Source of the DNA: JAWSUT01 sp033549345
GTDB lineage: Bacteria > Bacillota > Dethiobacteria > Dethiobacterales > Dethiobacteraceae
Length of the DNA stretch: 64,000 bases
Direction of reading: 5' to 3'
Assembly: GCA_033549345.1 (NCBI GenBank)
Contig: JAWSUT010000002.1
Location: 78,029-142,028, forward strand
How positions within the stretch are numbered: position 1 is the stretch's first letter; every line of letters starts with the position of its first letter. A model generated the notes under the pieces. The model ran no database searches. It had not been told where the DNA came from and worked only from the letters and a program-made list of their open reading frames with translations. The translations under genes and the position numbers were made by a program. This document shows, in pieces, positions 7,147 to 13,814 of this stretch.

Positions 7147-8004
7147 TTACTGCTTTGTAATGTCGATACCTTCACCAAACCATGCTTCACTGATGGCGGT
7201 CATGGTTCCGTCGGCATGCATTTCTAAAAGAATTTCGTTGAGACGTTCTAAGAGCTCAGTGTCATCTTTGTGGATGGCAAGAGCCATTTCTTCTGTGCGC
7301 AGCAGGTCACCGGCCAGTGCCAGTTTTTCCCCTTGCTGCATTTCAGCCATGGCCCGGACAGCAACCAGGCGGTCTGTGATTACGCCGTCTACGCGGCCGT
7401 TAATCAGCTCGATTAGAGTCTGGTTGTCGTCTTCATAGAGAGCGACTTCAGCGCCAAGCGCTTCAGCGTCTTCAGCGAACGTGGTACCGGTAACAACGCC
7501 GATTGTTTTGCCGTCCATGTCGCCGGGATCTGTGATTCCGGAGTCTCCCAGTACGACCAGCTGTGCGCCGGAGTAGTAGTAAGGGACAGTAAAGTTAACG
7601 ACCTGCAGACGTTCTTCGGTGATGGCCATGCTGCCCAGTACCGCATCATACCGGTTAGAACGCAGGCCTTCGATAATGCCGTCCCATGCTGTGGTAACAT
7701 AGTCGAGTTCCACACCCAGGCGTTCGGCAATCGCTTCGCCTGTATCTACGTCAAAGCCGACTACATCATCGCCTTCGTAGAAGTTAAAGGGAGGGTAGCC
7801 ACCACTGCCGGCGGCAGAAAAGGCGCCGGCGGCGAGAACACGGTCCAGGCTGCCGTCTCCGACGGCTTCGCCGTTATTATCGTTACCGTTGTTGTTACTG
7901 TTGTTGTCGGGCTCAGGTGCATTTGCCGTACCGCAGCCCACCAGAGCCAGGGCAAATACGGAAATCAAAATAACAAACAATAATATGGTTTTCTTTTTAA
8001 ACAC
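7147..8004 (-). CDS. Polar amino-acid ABC transporter, substrate-binding lipoprotein
   Basis: Extracytoplasmic solute-binding protein, family 3 (SBP_bac_3), 285 residues. A lipoprotein signal ends in LALVGCG, followed by a low-complexity Asn/Glu linker (about residues 30-45) and then the two-lobed domain with GFDVDTGEAIAERLGVELDYV and DAVLGSMAITEERLQVVNFT. The start is taken as GTG 8004 because GAGGAG lies six bases before it; a TTG 15 bases further up would overlap that site. It is the first gene of the transporter operon, behind a roughly 300-base structured leader with its own promoter and terminator (8111-8444). Confidence 0.92.
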   Translation of the reverse strand: MFKKKTILLFVILISVFALALVGCGTANAPEPDNNSNNNGNDNNGEAVGDGSLDRVLAAGAFSAAGSGGYPPFNFYEGDDVVGFDVDTGEAIAERLGVELDYVTTAWDGIIEGLRSNRYDAVLGSMAITEERLQVVNFTVPYYYSGAQLVVLGDSGITDPGDMDGKTIGVVTGTTFAEDAEALGAEVALYEDDNQTLIELINGRVDGVITDRLVAVRAMAEMQQGEKLALAGDLLRTEEMALAIHKDDTELLERLNEILLEMHADGTMTAISEAWFGEGIDITKQ

Positions 8005-8110
8005 AAAATCACTCCTCAAATTTGATTGACCCCAATATCGAAATAACTTTACATACTTATCCGGGGGAAACGAAAAAAGTCAACAACACCTCCTTTATCC
8101 GGTTTGCCGA

Positions 8111-8175
8111 AAATAAAAAACCTGAGCATTCCAGTCTCTTCATCCATTTCAGAAGAGACTAGAGTGCCCAGGTTT
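8111..8175 (-). terminator. Leader terminator upstream of the ABC transporter
   Basis: Long imperfect stem: AAACCTGGGCACTCTAG plus TCTCTT pairs with AAGAGACTGGAATGCTCAG plus GTTT, followed by TTTTTTATT. It lies about 110 bases before the binding-protein gene and would stop transcription unless antiterminated. Confidence 0.85.
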
Positions 8176-8409
8176 CGCCTCTCGACTCACCTTAAGCCAC
8201 ACCTTCGGGTGTAGCCTACTCCGGCCCATATGAGCCGTGAAGGAGCCCCTTTTCTCCCACTGGTTTTTCCCGTCCCGATTTCAGCACTCAAACTGGCGGC
8301 TTGTCTGCGACCCGCTGCTCTTTCCGACGCGGAAAGCGCGTACCGCAACTCACAGCCTGCATACTGCCGGGTGGTAATTCACCATTGGTGTCAGGGTGTA
8401 TTAAATTGC
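8113..8409 (-). ncRNA. Structured leader RNA of unrecognised class, candidate riboswitch or attenuator
   Basis: About 300 bases lie between a consensus promoter and a strong terminator ahead of the amino-acid transporter. The 3' half folds by eye into a three-way junction: P1 CUCCUU with AAGGUGAG, P2 CGGCUC-AUAU-GGGCCG, and P3 UAGGCUACACC-CGAA-GGUGUGGCUUA (11 bp). Upstream is a CUUUCC-GCGUC-GGAAAG hairpin. I compared it from memory with T-box, lysine, SAM, glycine, cobalamin, FMN, M-box, ydaO and glutamine (glnA) aptamers and found no acceptable match. The glnA motif has a similar junction but different conserved bases. It could alternatively be a stand-alone small RNA. Confidence 0.6.
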
Positions 8410-8415
8410 TTAAAT

Positions 8416-8444
8416 ATTATACCATGGCAAGCAATTTTAATCAA
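8416..8444 (-). promoter_or_regulatory. Sigma-A promoter of the ABC transporter leader
   Basis: On the minus strand TTGATT (8444-8439), 17 bases, TATAAT (8421-8416). The predicted start is near 8409. Confidence 0.8.
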
Positions 8445-8601
8445 TTGTTCATAATATGCATTACCAGTAACAGGTGGTGCACAGCGGCGTATATATTGCA
8501 ATATAATGCATATGCGCTATTCAGGTATCTATTCCTGCCGATAAGAAAAGATTTCATAATCAGGTAGCATTAGCAGATAATAAGACAAAGGAGGGTTGCA
8601 T

Positions 8602-8844
8602 TTGGCTGTAATAACGATAGACTTAGGGCCGCAAATCGAAATGAGCGACTTGAAAAGGGTGCGGCAGCAGTTAGAGCGGCTTGGGCCTGATGATGAAATT
8701 CGCATTGTTATGGAAGCTGCCGATGCCCATGAAGCGGCCGAGGTGGCAGCCGAACTGGAGCGTCAGGGGTTTGACTGGCAGCCCCATGGCAGTCACGACG
8801 GCAGAGATTATTATCTGACGGCAAAAAGAAAATTACTTCACTAA
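8602..8844 (+). CDS. Small protein with a TusA/SirA-like look, no catalytic Cys
   Basis: 80 residues with an alternating strand-helix pattern: ITIDLGPQ at the start, a helix LKRVRQQLERLGPDDEIRIVME, a helix AAEVAAELERQGFDW and the end YYLTAKRK. This resembles TusA-like proteins (helix, then a GDELEV-like strand, then a GHE-like turn), but the Cys-Pro motif of sulfur carriers is absent, so no transfer activity is claimed. TTG 8602 follows AAAGGAGG at good spacing; the earlier TTG overlaps that site. It is a single gene ended by the hairpin at 8856. Family assignment is tentative. Confidence 0.6.
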   Translation: MAVITIDLGPQIEMSDLKRVRQQLERLGPDDEIRIVMEAADAHEAAEVAAELERQGFDWQPHGSHDGRDYYLTAKRKLLH

Positions 8845-8855
8845 TTTCAAGGGAG

Positions 8856-8878
8856 CCCCTGCAGATGCAGGGGTTTTT
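8856..8878 (+). terminator. Intrinsic terminator
   Basis: CCCCTGC-AGAT-GCAGGGG followed by TTTTT. Confidence 0.9.
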
Positions 8879-8957
8879 CACGTCCACTGCTGCTGTTCCA
8901 TATACTGTTAGAAATCAGGGCATCTATGGGTTGCCGATACGCGAAGGAGGCGTAAAC

Positions 8958-9137
8958 ATGCCCGGAAAACGATTTCTATGCAGCCGCTGTGAGTACGGAT
9001 TTGATGTTCCTTATGAACCGGAAGAATGTAAAAAGAAGCCCCGCTGTCCGCGGTGCGGCAGCTATGCTATCAACCGGCAGGGATGTTTTGGTCCCGGGGA
9101 AGATGGTGCAGGGGACACCGGCATATTTCTTCCTTAA
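8958..9137 (+). CDS. Small zinc-ribbon protein (59 aa)
   Basis: 59 residues with two Cys pairs, CSRC (about 8-11) and CPRCGS (about 30-33), a zinc-ribbon arrangement, plus lone Cys residues between and after. AAGGAGG precedes the ATG. No partner domain is present, so it is a free-standing ribbon, perhaps an adaptor or nucleic-acid binding module. The family is not recognised and the function is unknown. Confidence 0.65.
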   Translation: MPGKRFLCSRCEYGFDVPYEPEECKKKPRCPRCGSYAINRQGCFGPGEDGAGDTGIFLP

Positions 9138-9209
9138 CTCATAACAACCAGTTTTCTAACATAAAGTTTACAAAAGTGTGAACGTTTTCGTAAAGTAATT
9201 TAATATGGC

Positions 9210-9234
9210 AGGAAAAATTACGCCAGTGGCGAAA
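9210..9234 (+). promoter_or_regulatory. Sigma-H-like promoter before the 9332 gene
   Basis: GGCAGGAAAA, with AGGA 17 bases before GAAA (9231-9234). The last base departs from GAAT. It has the same layout as the promoters at 30322, 51578 and 62277. Confidence 0.5.
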
Positions 9235-9240
9235 TTTGTA

Positions 9241-9307
9241 TACATGAGGAGACTGATTCTCAGCGCAGTTGGGAACAATATTTCCAAATGCGGGAAAGCG
9301 CCTCACG
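9241..9307 (+). promoter_or_regulatory. Candidate folded 5' leader
   Basis: Nested pairings TGAGG/CCTCA (9245-9249 with 9301-9305), GAGA/TCTC, GCGC/GCGC and TTGGGAA/TTTCCAA form a compact multi-branch fold that ends about 10 bases before the AAGGAGGG of the next gene. No known class recognised. Confidence 0.35.
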
Positions 9308-9331
9308 AAACTATCTAAGGAGGGCTTAAAA

Positions 9332-9664
9332 ATGAGCAGGTTTTACTATGATGAGGATTTGGCCGTCGTTTACAAGATTAGCCCGGTAGTAGCATCTGTA
9401 GTGGAAGACGAAGATCAGGGTAACCCCAAGGCGATTTTGGTTCACACCAATGTTAAAGTGACGAACTTCAGGCGGGAAAAAATCCGCCGCACCCTTTCCG
9501 AAGTCTATCCCTACAGTGATTATGATAAAGAGACAGCCATTGAGAAATTTGAAAAGACAGTTCTGGCCCGGCTGCTTGGCAGCGCCACCCCCATTCCCCA
9601 AGATGAATATGACCGCATAAAGAAACGTGTAGAACCTGAAGTACCCTCATCCTGCGCCAATTAA
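9332..9664 (+). CDS. Hypothetical protein (110 aa)
   Basis: 110-residue soluble protein beginning MSRFYYDEDLAVVYKISP. It is acidic and charged, with a long predicted helix in the second half (DYDKETAIEKFEKTVLARLL) and a single Cys near the end. AAGGAGGG precedes ATG 9332; an upstream in-frame ATG at 9269 has no such site and lies in the folded leader. It is preceded by a sigma-H-like promoter, which hints at transition-phase expression. I do not recognise the family. Confidence 0.65.
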   Translation: MSRFYYDEDLAVVYKISPVVASVVEDEDQGNPKAILVHTNVKVTNFRREKIRRTLSEVYPYSDYDKETAIEKFEKTVLARLLGSATPIPQDEYDRIKKRVEPEVPSSCAN

Positions 9665-9748
9665 GAACATAGTTTATACCCTTTGTTGAAAACATATTAA
9701 GCCACAGCCTTTTCCTGAAGAGGAAAGGATCGTATTGATGTGCAAAAA

Positions 9749-9787
9749 ACAAGCTTGCCTAAACCTCCCGGTTTACGGCAGGCTTTT
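9749..9787 (+). terminator. Intrinsic terminator
   Basis: AAGCTTGCC...GGCAGGCTT stem (one G-T pair) with an inner TAAACC/GGTTTA stem, then TTTTTC. Confidence 0.75.
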
Positions 9788-9789
9788 TC

Positions 9790-9972
9790 ATAGTCAAGCA
9801 TTTATATGCAAGCAGAAAAGCGTGCTCCTTGACTATCAGGGGTTTGTAAGGGGAGTATCCCCTTACTTTTGCGGGGTGGTCAGGGTCGAAGACCCGTCGA
9901 AGGGGTGGCAACCCCTAAAGAACAAGAAAGACGCAACCACCATGCAAAAACGCGTCAGCGTCTTTCTTGTTT
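9790..9972. repeat. Array of perfect hairpins (possible miniature element or structured RNA)
   Basis: Five inverted repeats in about 180 bases: ATAGTCAAG/CTTGACTAT (9790-9836), GTAAGGGG-AGTAT-CCCCTTAC (9846-9866), GGGTC-GAA-GACCC (9883-9895), AGGGGT-GGCA-ACCCCT (9901-9916) and a 14-bp stem AACAAGAAAGACGC with its complement (9921-9972). No convincing coding content is seen; the open frame across it has no ribosome site. It separates the 9332 gene from aspA. Confidence 0.55.
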
Positions 9973-10064
9973 TAGTGATTTGTGTGAGTAGCAATCCGTA
10001 AAATAAAGGAAGGCAGAATTGGAAAAGACATAAAAGAAGTATCAGCGGCAAAAAGGAGAACGTT

Positions 10065-11462
10065 ATGGCTTACCGTAGAGAACATGACCTGCTCGGTGAA
10101 CTTCATATCCCCAAGGATGCCTATTACGGTATTCATGCGCAGCGGGCAGCGGCTAATTTTAATGTTTCCGGCAGGCAAGTCCACCCCGAGGTCATTAAGG
10201 CGCTAGCACAGGTGAAGCTGGCTGCGGCAGAAACTAACATGGCGCTCGGTCATCTGGAGAAACGAGTTGGCGGTGCGATCTGCCAGGCCGCAGCAGAAGT
10301 GGCGGAAGGGCAGTTTTTTGATCAGTTTATCGTAAATGAGCTGCAGGGCGGTGCCGGTACGTCAACGCATATGAATATAAATGAAGTTATCGCTAACCGC
10401 GCCATTGAACTTCTGGGCGGAGAAAAGGGTAGTTATGATCTGATCCATCCGCTGGACCATGTCAATTTGTCCCAGTCTACAAACGATGTATACCCAACGG
10501 CTCTGCGCATTGCCGCTATCCGGCTGTTTTTCCCTTTGTCCAAGGCCTTTGCGCTGCTGCAGCGGGAGCTGCACCGGAAAGAAAAGGAGTTTGCCGGCGT
10601 CCTGAAAGTGGGGCGCACACAGCTCCAGGATGCAGTACCCGTCACACTGGGGCAGGAGTTTGCCGCTTATGCGCAGGCGGTTTCCCGGGATCGGGTTCGC
10701 ATAAGCAAAGCCGGGGAAAGACTCTACCGCATTAATCTTGGAGGAACGGCTATTGGTACGGGTTTAAATGCCGACAAAAAATATACATCTATGGTGGTGG
10801 ACCGTCTGCGGACTCTGACCGGTTTTCGTCTGGCCCCCAGTAAAAACCTGATAGACGGTACGCAAAACCCGGATGCGTTTATGGAAGTCTCCGGCATGCT
10901 CAAGACGGCGGCCACCACACTGCTGAAAATATCTTCCGACCTCAGGCTGATGTCCTCCGGTCCCCGGGCGGGGCTTGGCGAGATCCGACTGCCGCAGCTG
11001 CAGGCCGGCTCGGCAATTATGCCGGGGAAGGTAAATCCGGTCATGCCTGAAATGCTCAGCCAGGTGGCCTATGAGGTCATCGCCCGTGATCTGGCCGTCA
11101 CTCTGGCAGCACAGGCAGGACAGCTGGAACTGAATGCTTTCCTGCCGCTGGTCGCTGTAAATCTGCTGCCCGCCATAGAAACACTGACAAACGCCATCCG
11201 GCTTTTTACGGAAAAGTGTGTTGCCGGCATTGAGGCAAACGATGAACGTTGCCTGAAAACCGTGCTGAACAGTACCGGCATTCTGACCGTTTTGGCCCAC
11301 CGCATCGGCTATGAAAAGGCCACAGAACTGGCCCACCGTGCGTTGGAGAGTAATATACCTGTACGTGATGCCATACTTGAATCGGGCCTGGTAACAGCCG
11401 ACGATCTGGATGCTCTGATGTCGGTTGGTAAAATGACAAATACAGCCCACACAGAACACTGA
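10065..11462 (+). CDS. aspA: Aspartate ammonia-lyase (fumarase/aspartase superfamily)
   Basis: Deaminates aspartate to fumarate and ammonia, linking amino-acid use with C4 acids. 465 residues, normal for aspartase. Superfamily signatures are present: YYGIHAQRAAANFN near the N-terminus, GGAGTSTHMNINEV, the HVNLSQSTNDVYPT active-site stretch and the C3 loop GSAIMPGKVNPV carrying the catalytic Ser equivalent. HVNLSQSTND favours aspartase over class II fumarase (NMNVNEV/GSSIMPGKVNP are shared). AAAAGGAG precedes the ATG. It is monocistronic; a convergent selenoprotein gene lies 44 bases past its stop. Confidence 0.88.
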   Translation: MAYRREHDLLGELHIPKDAYYGIHAQRAAANFNVSGRQVHPEVIKALAQVKLAAAETNMALGHLEKRVGGAICQAAAEVAEGQFFDQFIVNELQGGAGTSTHMNINEVIANRAIELLGGEKGSYDLIHPLDHVNLSQSTNDVYPTALRIAAIRLFFPLSKAFALLQRELHRKEKEFAGVLKVGRTQLQDAVPVTLGQEFAAYAQAVSRDRVRISKAGERLYRINLGGTAIGTGLNADKKYTSMVVDRLRTLTGFRLAPSKNLIDGTQNPDAFMEVSGMLKTAATTLLKISSDLRLMSSGPRAGLGEIRLPQLQAGSAIMPGKVNPVMPEMLSQVAYEVIARDLAVTLAAQAGQLELNAFLPLVAVNLLPAIETLTNAIRLFTEKCVAGIEANDERCLKTVLNSTGILTVLAHRIGYEKATELAHRALESNIPVRDAILESGLVTADDLDALMSVGKMTNTAHTEH

Positions 11463-11505
11463 TGCGGCACATGGGAATGTTGTATTTTTGTCACAGCGGT
11501 GCTGC

Positions 11506-11733
11506 TTAAAAGCCCAGAATTACTCTGTTTTTAATTATAATTGTGGGTACCGCCATTCGGCCGTACTTATTTTCCAATTCCTCTCTGACACTCTGTTCAT
11601 CAATATTTTTATACTCTACCTCAATCTGATGTTTAGCAAAAAAACTTTTTGCCTCCTGACAGTCAGTTCAGATATCTGATGTACACATGATAATACTTGT
11701 TTTTTTGCCGAATATTTTGTCTAACAGTCCCAT
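11506..11733 (-). CDS. Glutaredoxin/NrdH-like selenoprotein, Sec encoded by TGA at 11668-11670
   Basis: Read through one TGA, this is a 75-residue thioredoxin-fold protein. Residues 1-21 end IIMCTSDI, residue 22 is the TGA, then TDCQEAKSFF and, towards the end, YGRMAVPTIIIKNRVILGF. The frame on both sides of the TGA matches glutaredoxins: the TGA replaces the first Cys of CxxC (UTDC), and the cis-Pro loop VPTIII and terminal GF are in place. AAAGGAGA lies seven bases before the ATG. A formate dehydrogenase in the same window also uses Sec, so the machinery exists. A GGCAAAAA/TTTTTTGC hairpin about 16 bases after the TGA is a candidate SECIS. The role is probably thiol/selenol redox; an automatic caller would see only a 21-codon stub. 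Confidence 0.82.
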
Positions 11734-11885
11734 TACTTATCTCCTTTCACTTTTTCCGGGATCTTTTGGATTGCCATGACTCTGACAGTCTCTCTATCTG
11801 CAAAAAGAACTCTTATCTTACTATTCCCAGGATAACAAATTGAACACGGGCGGCCAATTCTGTCTAAATCTGCATCTGCATTAGC
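11733..11885 (-). pseudogene. CxxC mini-ORF coupled to the selenoprotein (start unclear, possibly decayed)
   Basis: An open stretch of 50 codons whose TAA shares one base with the ATG of the selenoprotein (TAATG), the mark of translational coupling. It contains DRIGRPCSICYPGN, a CSIC redox or metal motif, then KIRVLFADRETVRVMAI and a Lys/Glu-rich end. It reads like a real small protein, but no ATG, GTG or TTG occurs in frame between the upstream TAG (11886-11888) and the CxxC. Either a rare start (ATT) is used, or a single-base change has removed the N-terminus: ATGCAGATG lies just upstream in another frame. Status uncertain. Confidence 0.4.
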
Positions 11886-11908
11886 CTAAAACTGTAAACT
11901 GCGGAACC

Positions 11909-11937
11909 TTGATTTCGCAGGTGTTTTTTAGTATAAT
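11909..11937 (+). promoter_or_regulatory. Promoter of tRNA-Arg(CCT)
   Basis: TTGATT (11909-11914), 17 bases, TATAAT (11932-11937), ending 11 bases before the tRNA. Confidence 0.85.
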
Positions 11938-11948
11938 GTATTGACAGT

Positions 11949-12024
11949 GCGCCTGTAGCTCAGGGGATAGAGCAACGGATTCCTAATCCGTGTGCCGCAG
12001 GTTCGATTCCTGCCAGGCGCACCA
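11949..12024 (+). tRNA. tRNA-Arg (anticodon CCT)
   Basis: Acceptor arms GCGCCTG and CAGGCGC with encoded CCA at 12022-12024, a D-arm, the anticodon stem-loop ACGGA-TTCCTAA-TCCGT (anticodon CCT, reads AGG) and a T-arm with GTTCGATTC. It has its own promoter and a terminator. It sits at the left border of the AT-richer accessory stretch, a typical integration site, but I see no repeat of its 3' end within the window. Confidence 0.95.
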
Positions 12025-12036
12025 TACTCAGGTAAC

Positions 12037-12073
12037 AACCACCCATTTGAAAGACTTTGGGTGGTTCTTTTTT
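12037..12073 (+). terminator. Terminator after tRNA-Arg(CCT)
   Basis: AACCACCCA/TGGGTGGTT stem followed by CTTTTTTT. Confidence 0.9.
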
Positions 12074-12281
12074 TATCCCTGTTGTTGTGTTAGACGTGCC
12101 TGTGTTACCATTTCCCTGAGATATCGGACGATAAGCAAATCGTACTTTAAAATAATCTATTGATTTGGCAATTGATACAGGAAAACATCGTAGAATATTG
12201 AAATATTACTAAATAATGTATGTGTAAATAGATAGATTGCATGAAACTGAGCGTTTTAACTTTATTTACTGTAACATCTCA

Positions 12282-12407
12282 ATGGCCGCTACTGCAATTC
12301 AAGCAGATGCTGATTAACAATTATCCGCCTATGCCAGGAAAATTGCAGTCATGTTTAGCAGTATCGGAGTGCTTGTGATGTTCGCAGTTACATTTATTAT
12401 TCAGTGA
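12282..12407 (+). pseudogene. Remnant of a small membrane protein, in-frame TAA
   Basis: From ATG 12282 the frame reads MAATAIQADAD, meets TAA (12315-12317) and continues in the same frame to TGA 12405 with KIAVMFSSIGVLVMFAVTF, a clear membrane helix. There is no ribosome site. It is probably debris at the island edge. The rest of 12074-12463 holds nothing recognisable. Confidence 0.3.
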
Positions 12408-12463
12408 TAATAGTCTATTCTATCTTATTAGCCTGTCTGAAAGATTTGAGAGGAAGTGACATT

Positions 12464-13036
12464 TTGGCTGTTTGGCATCGTAAGATTATCATAGCTTTCT
12501 TAGCCTTGTTGTTTCTCCTTGCACAAGGGAGCTGTAAGTTAAATTCCAGATACAAAACGCTGGATGAAGCTATTGCAAAAGACATGCCGTATGAAGTTAA
12601 AGAGATTATCCACATAGAGAAACTGCCTGACCATGCAATTGTTTTATACCGTACACCCGTTGAGCTGCCTAATGTAAGCGGTGTTGATACGATTGCGGTC
12701 GCCTTCATGTACGGTAACGATGAGATAGGCTGGAAAAACGATGGCCCCAAAGGCTGGTCACACTATGAAAACAACGACATGACGTTATTTATAGAAACCG
12801 CAGCTTATTCATATGAATATGAAGATGATGAAGTACGGGACAGAATTCAGGTCGTGTTCGGACAAATGCACAATACAGACATTAAAAAAGTAAAGGTTGC
12901 GGGTACAGACAAAGATTATGTTGATACAGACATAATCCAGACTGTAAGCGGGCGTTATTATTTTAAGGTGGGGAAATATCAGATAGTCCAGGGTTTGTCT
13001 GAGGATGGTGAGGTTTTGCACCAGCAGGGCGGATAA
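12464..13036 (+). CDS. Hypothetical secreted or lipoprotein-like protein (190 aa)
   Basis: The N-terminus has the charged start WHRKIIIAF, a hydrophobic stretch and AQGSC, a weak lipobox, so export and possibly lipidation are likely. The remainder is hydrophilic and acidic, ending in a small beta-rich segment (SGRYYFKVGKYQIVQGLS). TTG 12464 is chosen because AGGAAG lies seven bases before it; an ATG 60 bases earlier lacks a ribosome site and would place the signal too far inside. It is the first intact gene of the AT-rich island. The family is not recognised. Confidence 0.6.
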   Translation: MAVWHRKIIIAFLALLFLLAQGSCKLNSRYKTLDEAIAKDMPYEVKEIIHIEKLPDHAIVLYRTPVELPNVSGVDTIAVAFMYGNDEIGWKNDGPKGWSHYENNDMTLFIETAAYSYEYEDDEVRDRIQVVFGQMHNTDIKKVKVAGTDKDYVDTDIIQTVSGRYYFKVGKYQIVQGLSEDGEVLHQQGG

Positions 13037-13076
13037 GCCTACTATAAAGAAAGTGCCTGATGCAAGGGAGCTTACT

Positions 13077-13172
13077 ATGAACGTAATATGGTATATCATT
13101 GTCAGCTTATTTATGCTTTCAATTGTCGGGAGTGTAATATTTACGGTTGTTAAGTTAAGAAAAAGGCAATAG
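13077..13172 (+). CDS. Single-helix membrane micropeptide (31 aa)
   Basis: Starts MNVIWYIIVSLFML, continues as one hydrophobic helix and ends KLRKRQ, so the orientation is N-out/C-in by the positive-inside rule. AAGGGAG precedes the ATG by seven bases. It is one of four similar micropeptides in this island (13077, 13672, 17258 and, less certainly, 12282). Regulatory, toxin-like or subunit roles are all possible; none is shown. Confidence 0.5.
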   Translation: MNVIWYIIVSLFMLSIVGSVIFTVVKLRKRQ

Positions 13173-13203
13173 CCAGGTCATAAAATAGAATGGGGGGAGA
13201 CGG

Positions 13204-13644
13204 ATGGCGCGCATCGGAATATTAACTTGTTCGAATGCCACACAGGACCTCGGGTGTTCTTCCGTCAGTTGTTTGCGGGATTTGAGGAAAAGAAAAGGAG
13301 CATTTGAGCGATACAAAGAAGAAAATACGCTTGATTTGGTCGGAATTATAAATTGTTCTGGCTGCCCAACGCTGACGGGGCCTGACAAGCTGCTGAACCG
13401 TATAAGAGCATTAACGGAGTTTCGCATAGATGCGATTCATTTCACATACTGCATGGAAGCTTTGTGCCCTTTTCGGCGTAAATACGAGCAGCTATTGAAA
13501 GATAATTTTCCTCATATTGAGATAATTATCGGAACACATGAGGCTCATGTAACTCATGAGGAGTTCAGGGGTGAGGTCAAAAATCTTTTTTGTCAAAGTC
13601 AGGAGTCAATGATTGATATTATAAAAGGACGTAATCCAAAGTAA
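13204..13644 (+). CDS. CGGC-domain protein (146 aa)
   Basis: Cytoplasmic 146-residue protein of the CGGC-domain family, a putative metal-binding domain of unknown function common in anaerobes. It opens ARIGILTCSN, has the Cys pair GCSSVSC, the family centre INCSGCP near residue 50 (here CSGC rather than CGGC), and YCMEALCPF followed by GTHEAHV near the end. GGGGGGAGA precedes the ATG. The gene is flanked by micropeptide genes on both sides with short gaps, so they may share a transcript. Confidence 0.75.
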   Translation: MARIGILTCSNATQDLGCSSVSCLRDLRKRKGAFERYKEENTLDLVGIINCSGCPTLTGPDKLLNRIRALTEFRIDAIHFTYCMEALCPFRRKYEQLLKDNFPHIEIIIGTHEAHVTHEEFRGEVKNLFCQSQESMIDIIKGRNPK

Positions 13645-13671
13645 AAACTATTGGTTCAGGGAGGCGATACC

Positions 13672-13785
13672 TTGCAATTCATTATAATTCTACTCCTTGT
13701 TATCATTGCCTGGAACGTTAAAACAGGTTTTGAACGGATTGAGGATTTGCTCGAACAACAGAAAAACGAATCTGATAATACCTGA
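13672..13785 (+). CDS. Single-helix membrane micropeptide (37 aa)
   Basis: MQFIIILLLVIIAWNVK, then a charged amphipathic tail (FERIEDLLEQQKNES). GGGAGG lies before the TTG start. A short helix plus cytoplasmic coiled tail suggests a small regulator or scaffold. It lies between the CGGC gene and a lipoprotein gene. Confidence 0.5.
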   Translation: MQFIIILLLVIIAWNVKTGFERIEDLLEQQKNESDNT

Positions 13786-13814
13786 AAACAGCATTCTGTT
13801 AGGAGTTGGAAAAA

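Noticed and set aside
8020..8100. Short leader peptide (MTFFVSPG-type) between the terminator and the binding-protein gene
   Set aside because: Only about eight codons with a poor start; no supporting regulatory pairing.
8300..8420. T-box-like words (GGGTGGTAATTCACC on the plus strand) in the leader region
   Set aside because: It lacks the CCGCG part of the T-box, and the promoter and terminator are on the minus strand.
9735..10001. Open frame of 88 codons across the hairpin array
   Set aside because: No ribosome site, and it reads through five perfect hairpins and a terminator; judged non-coding.
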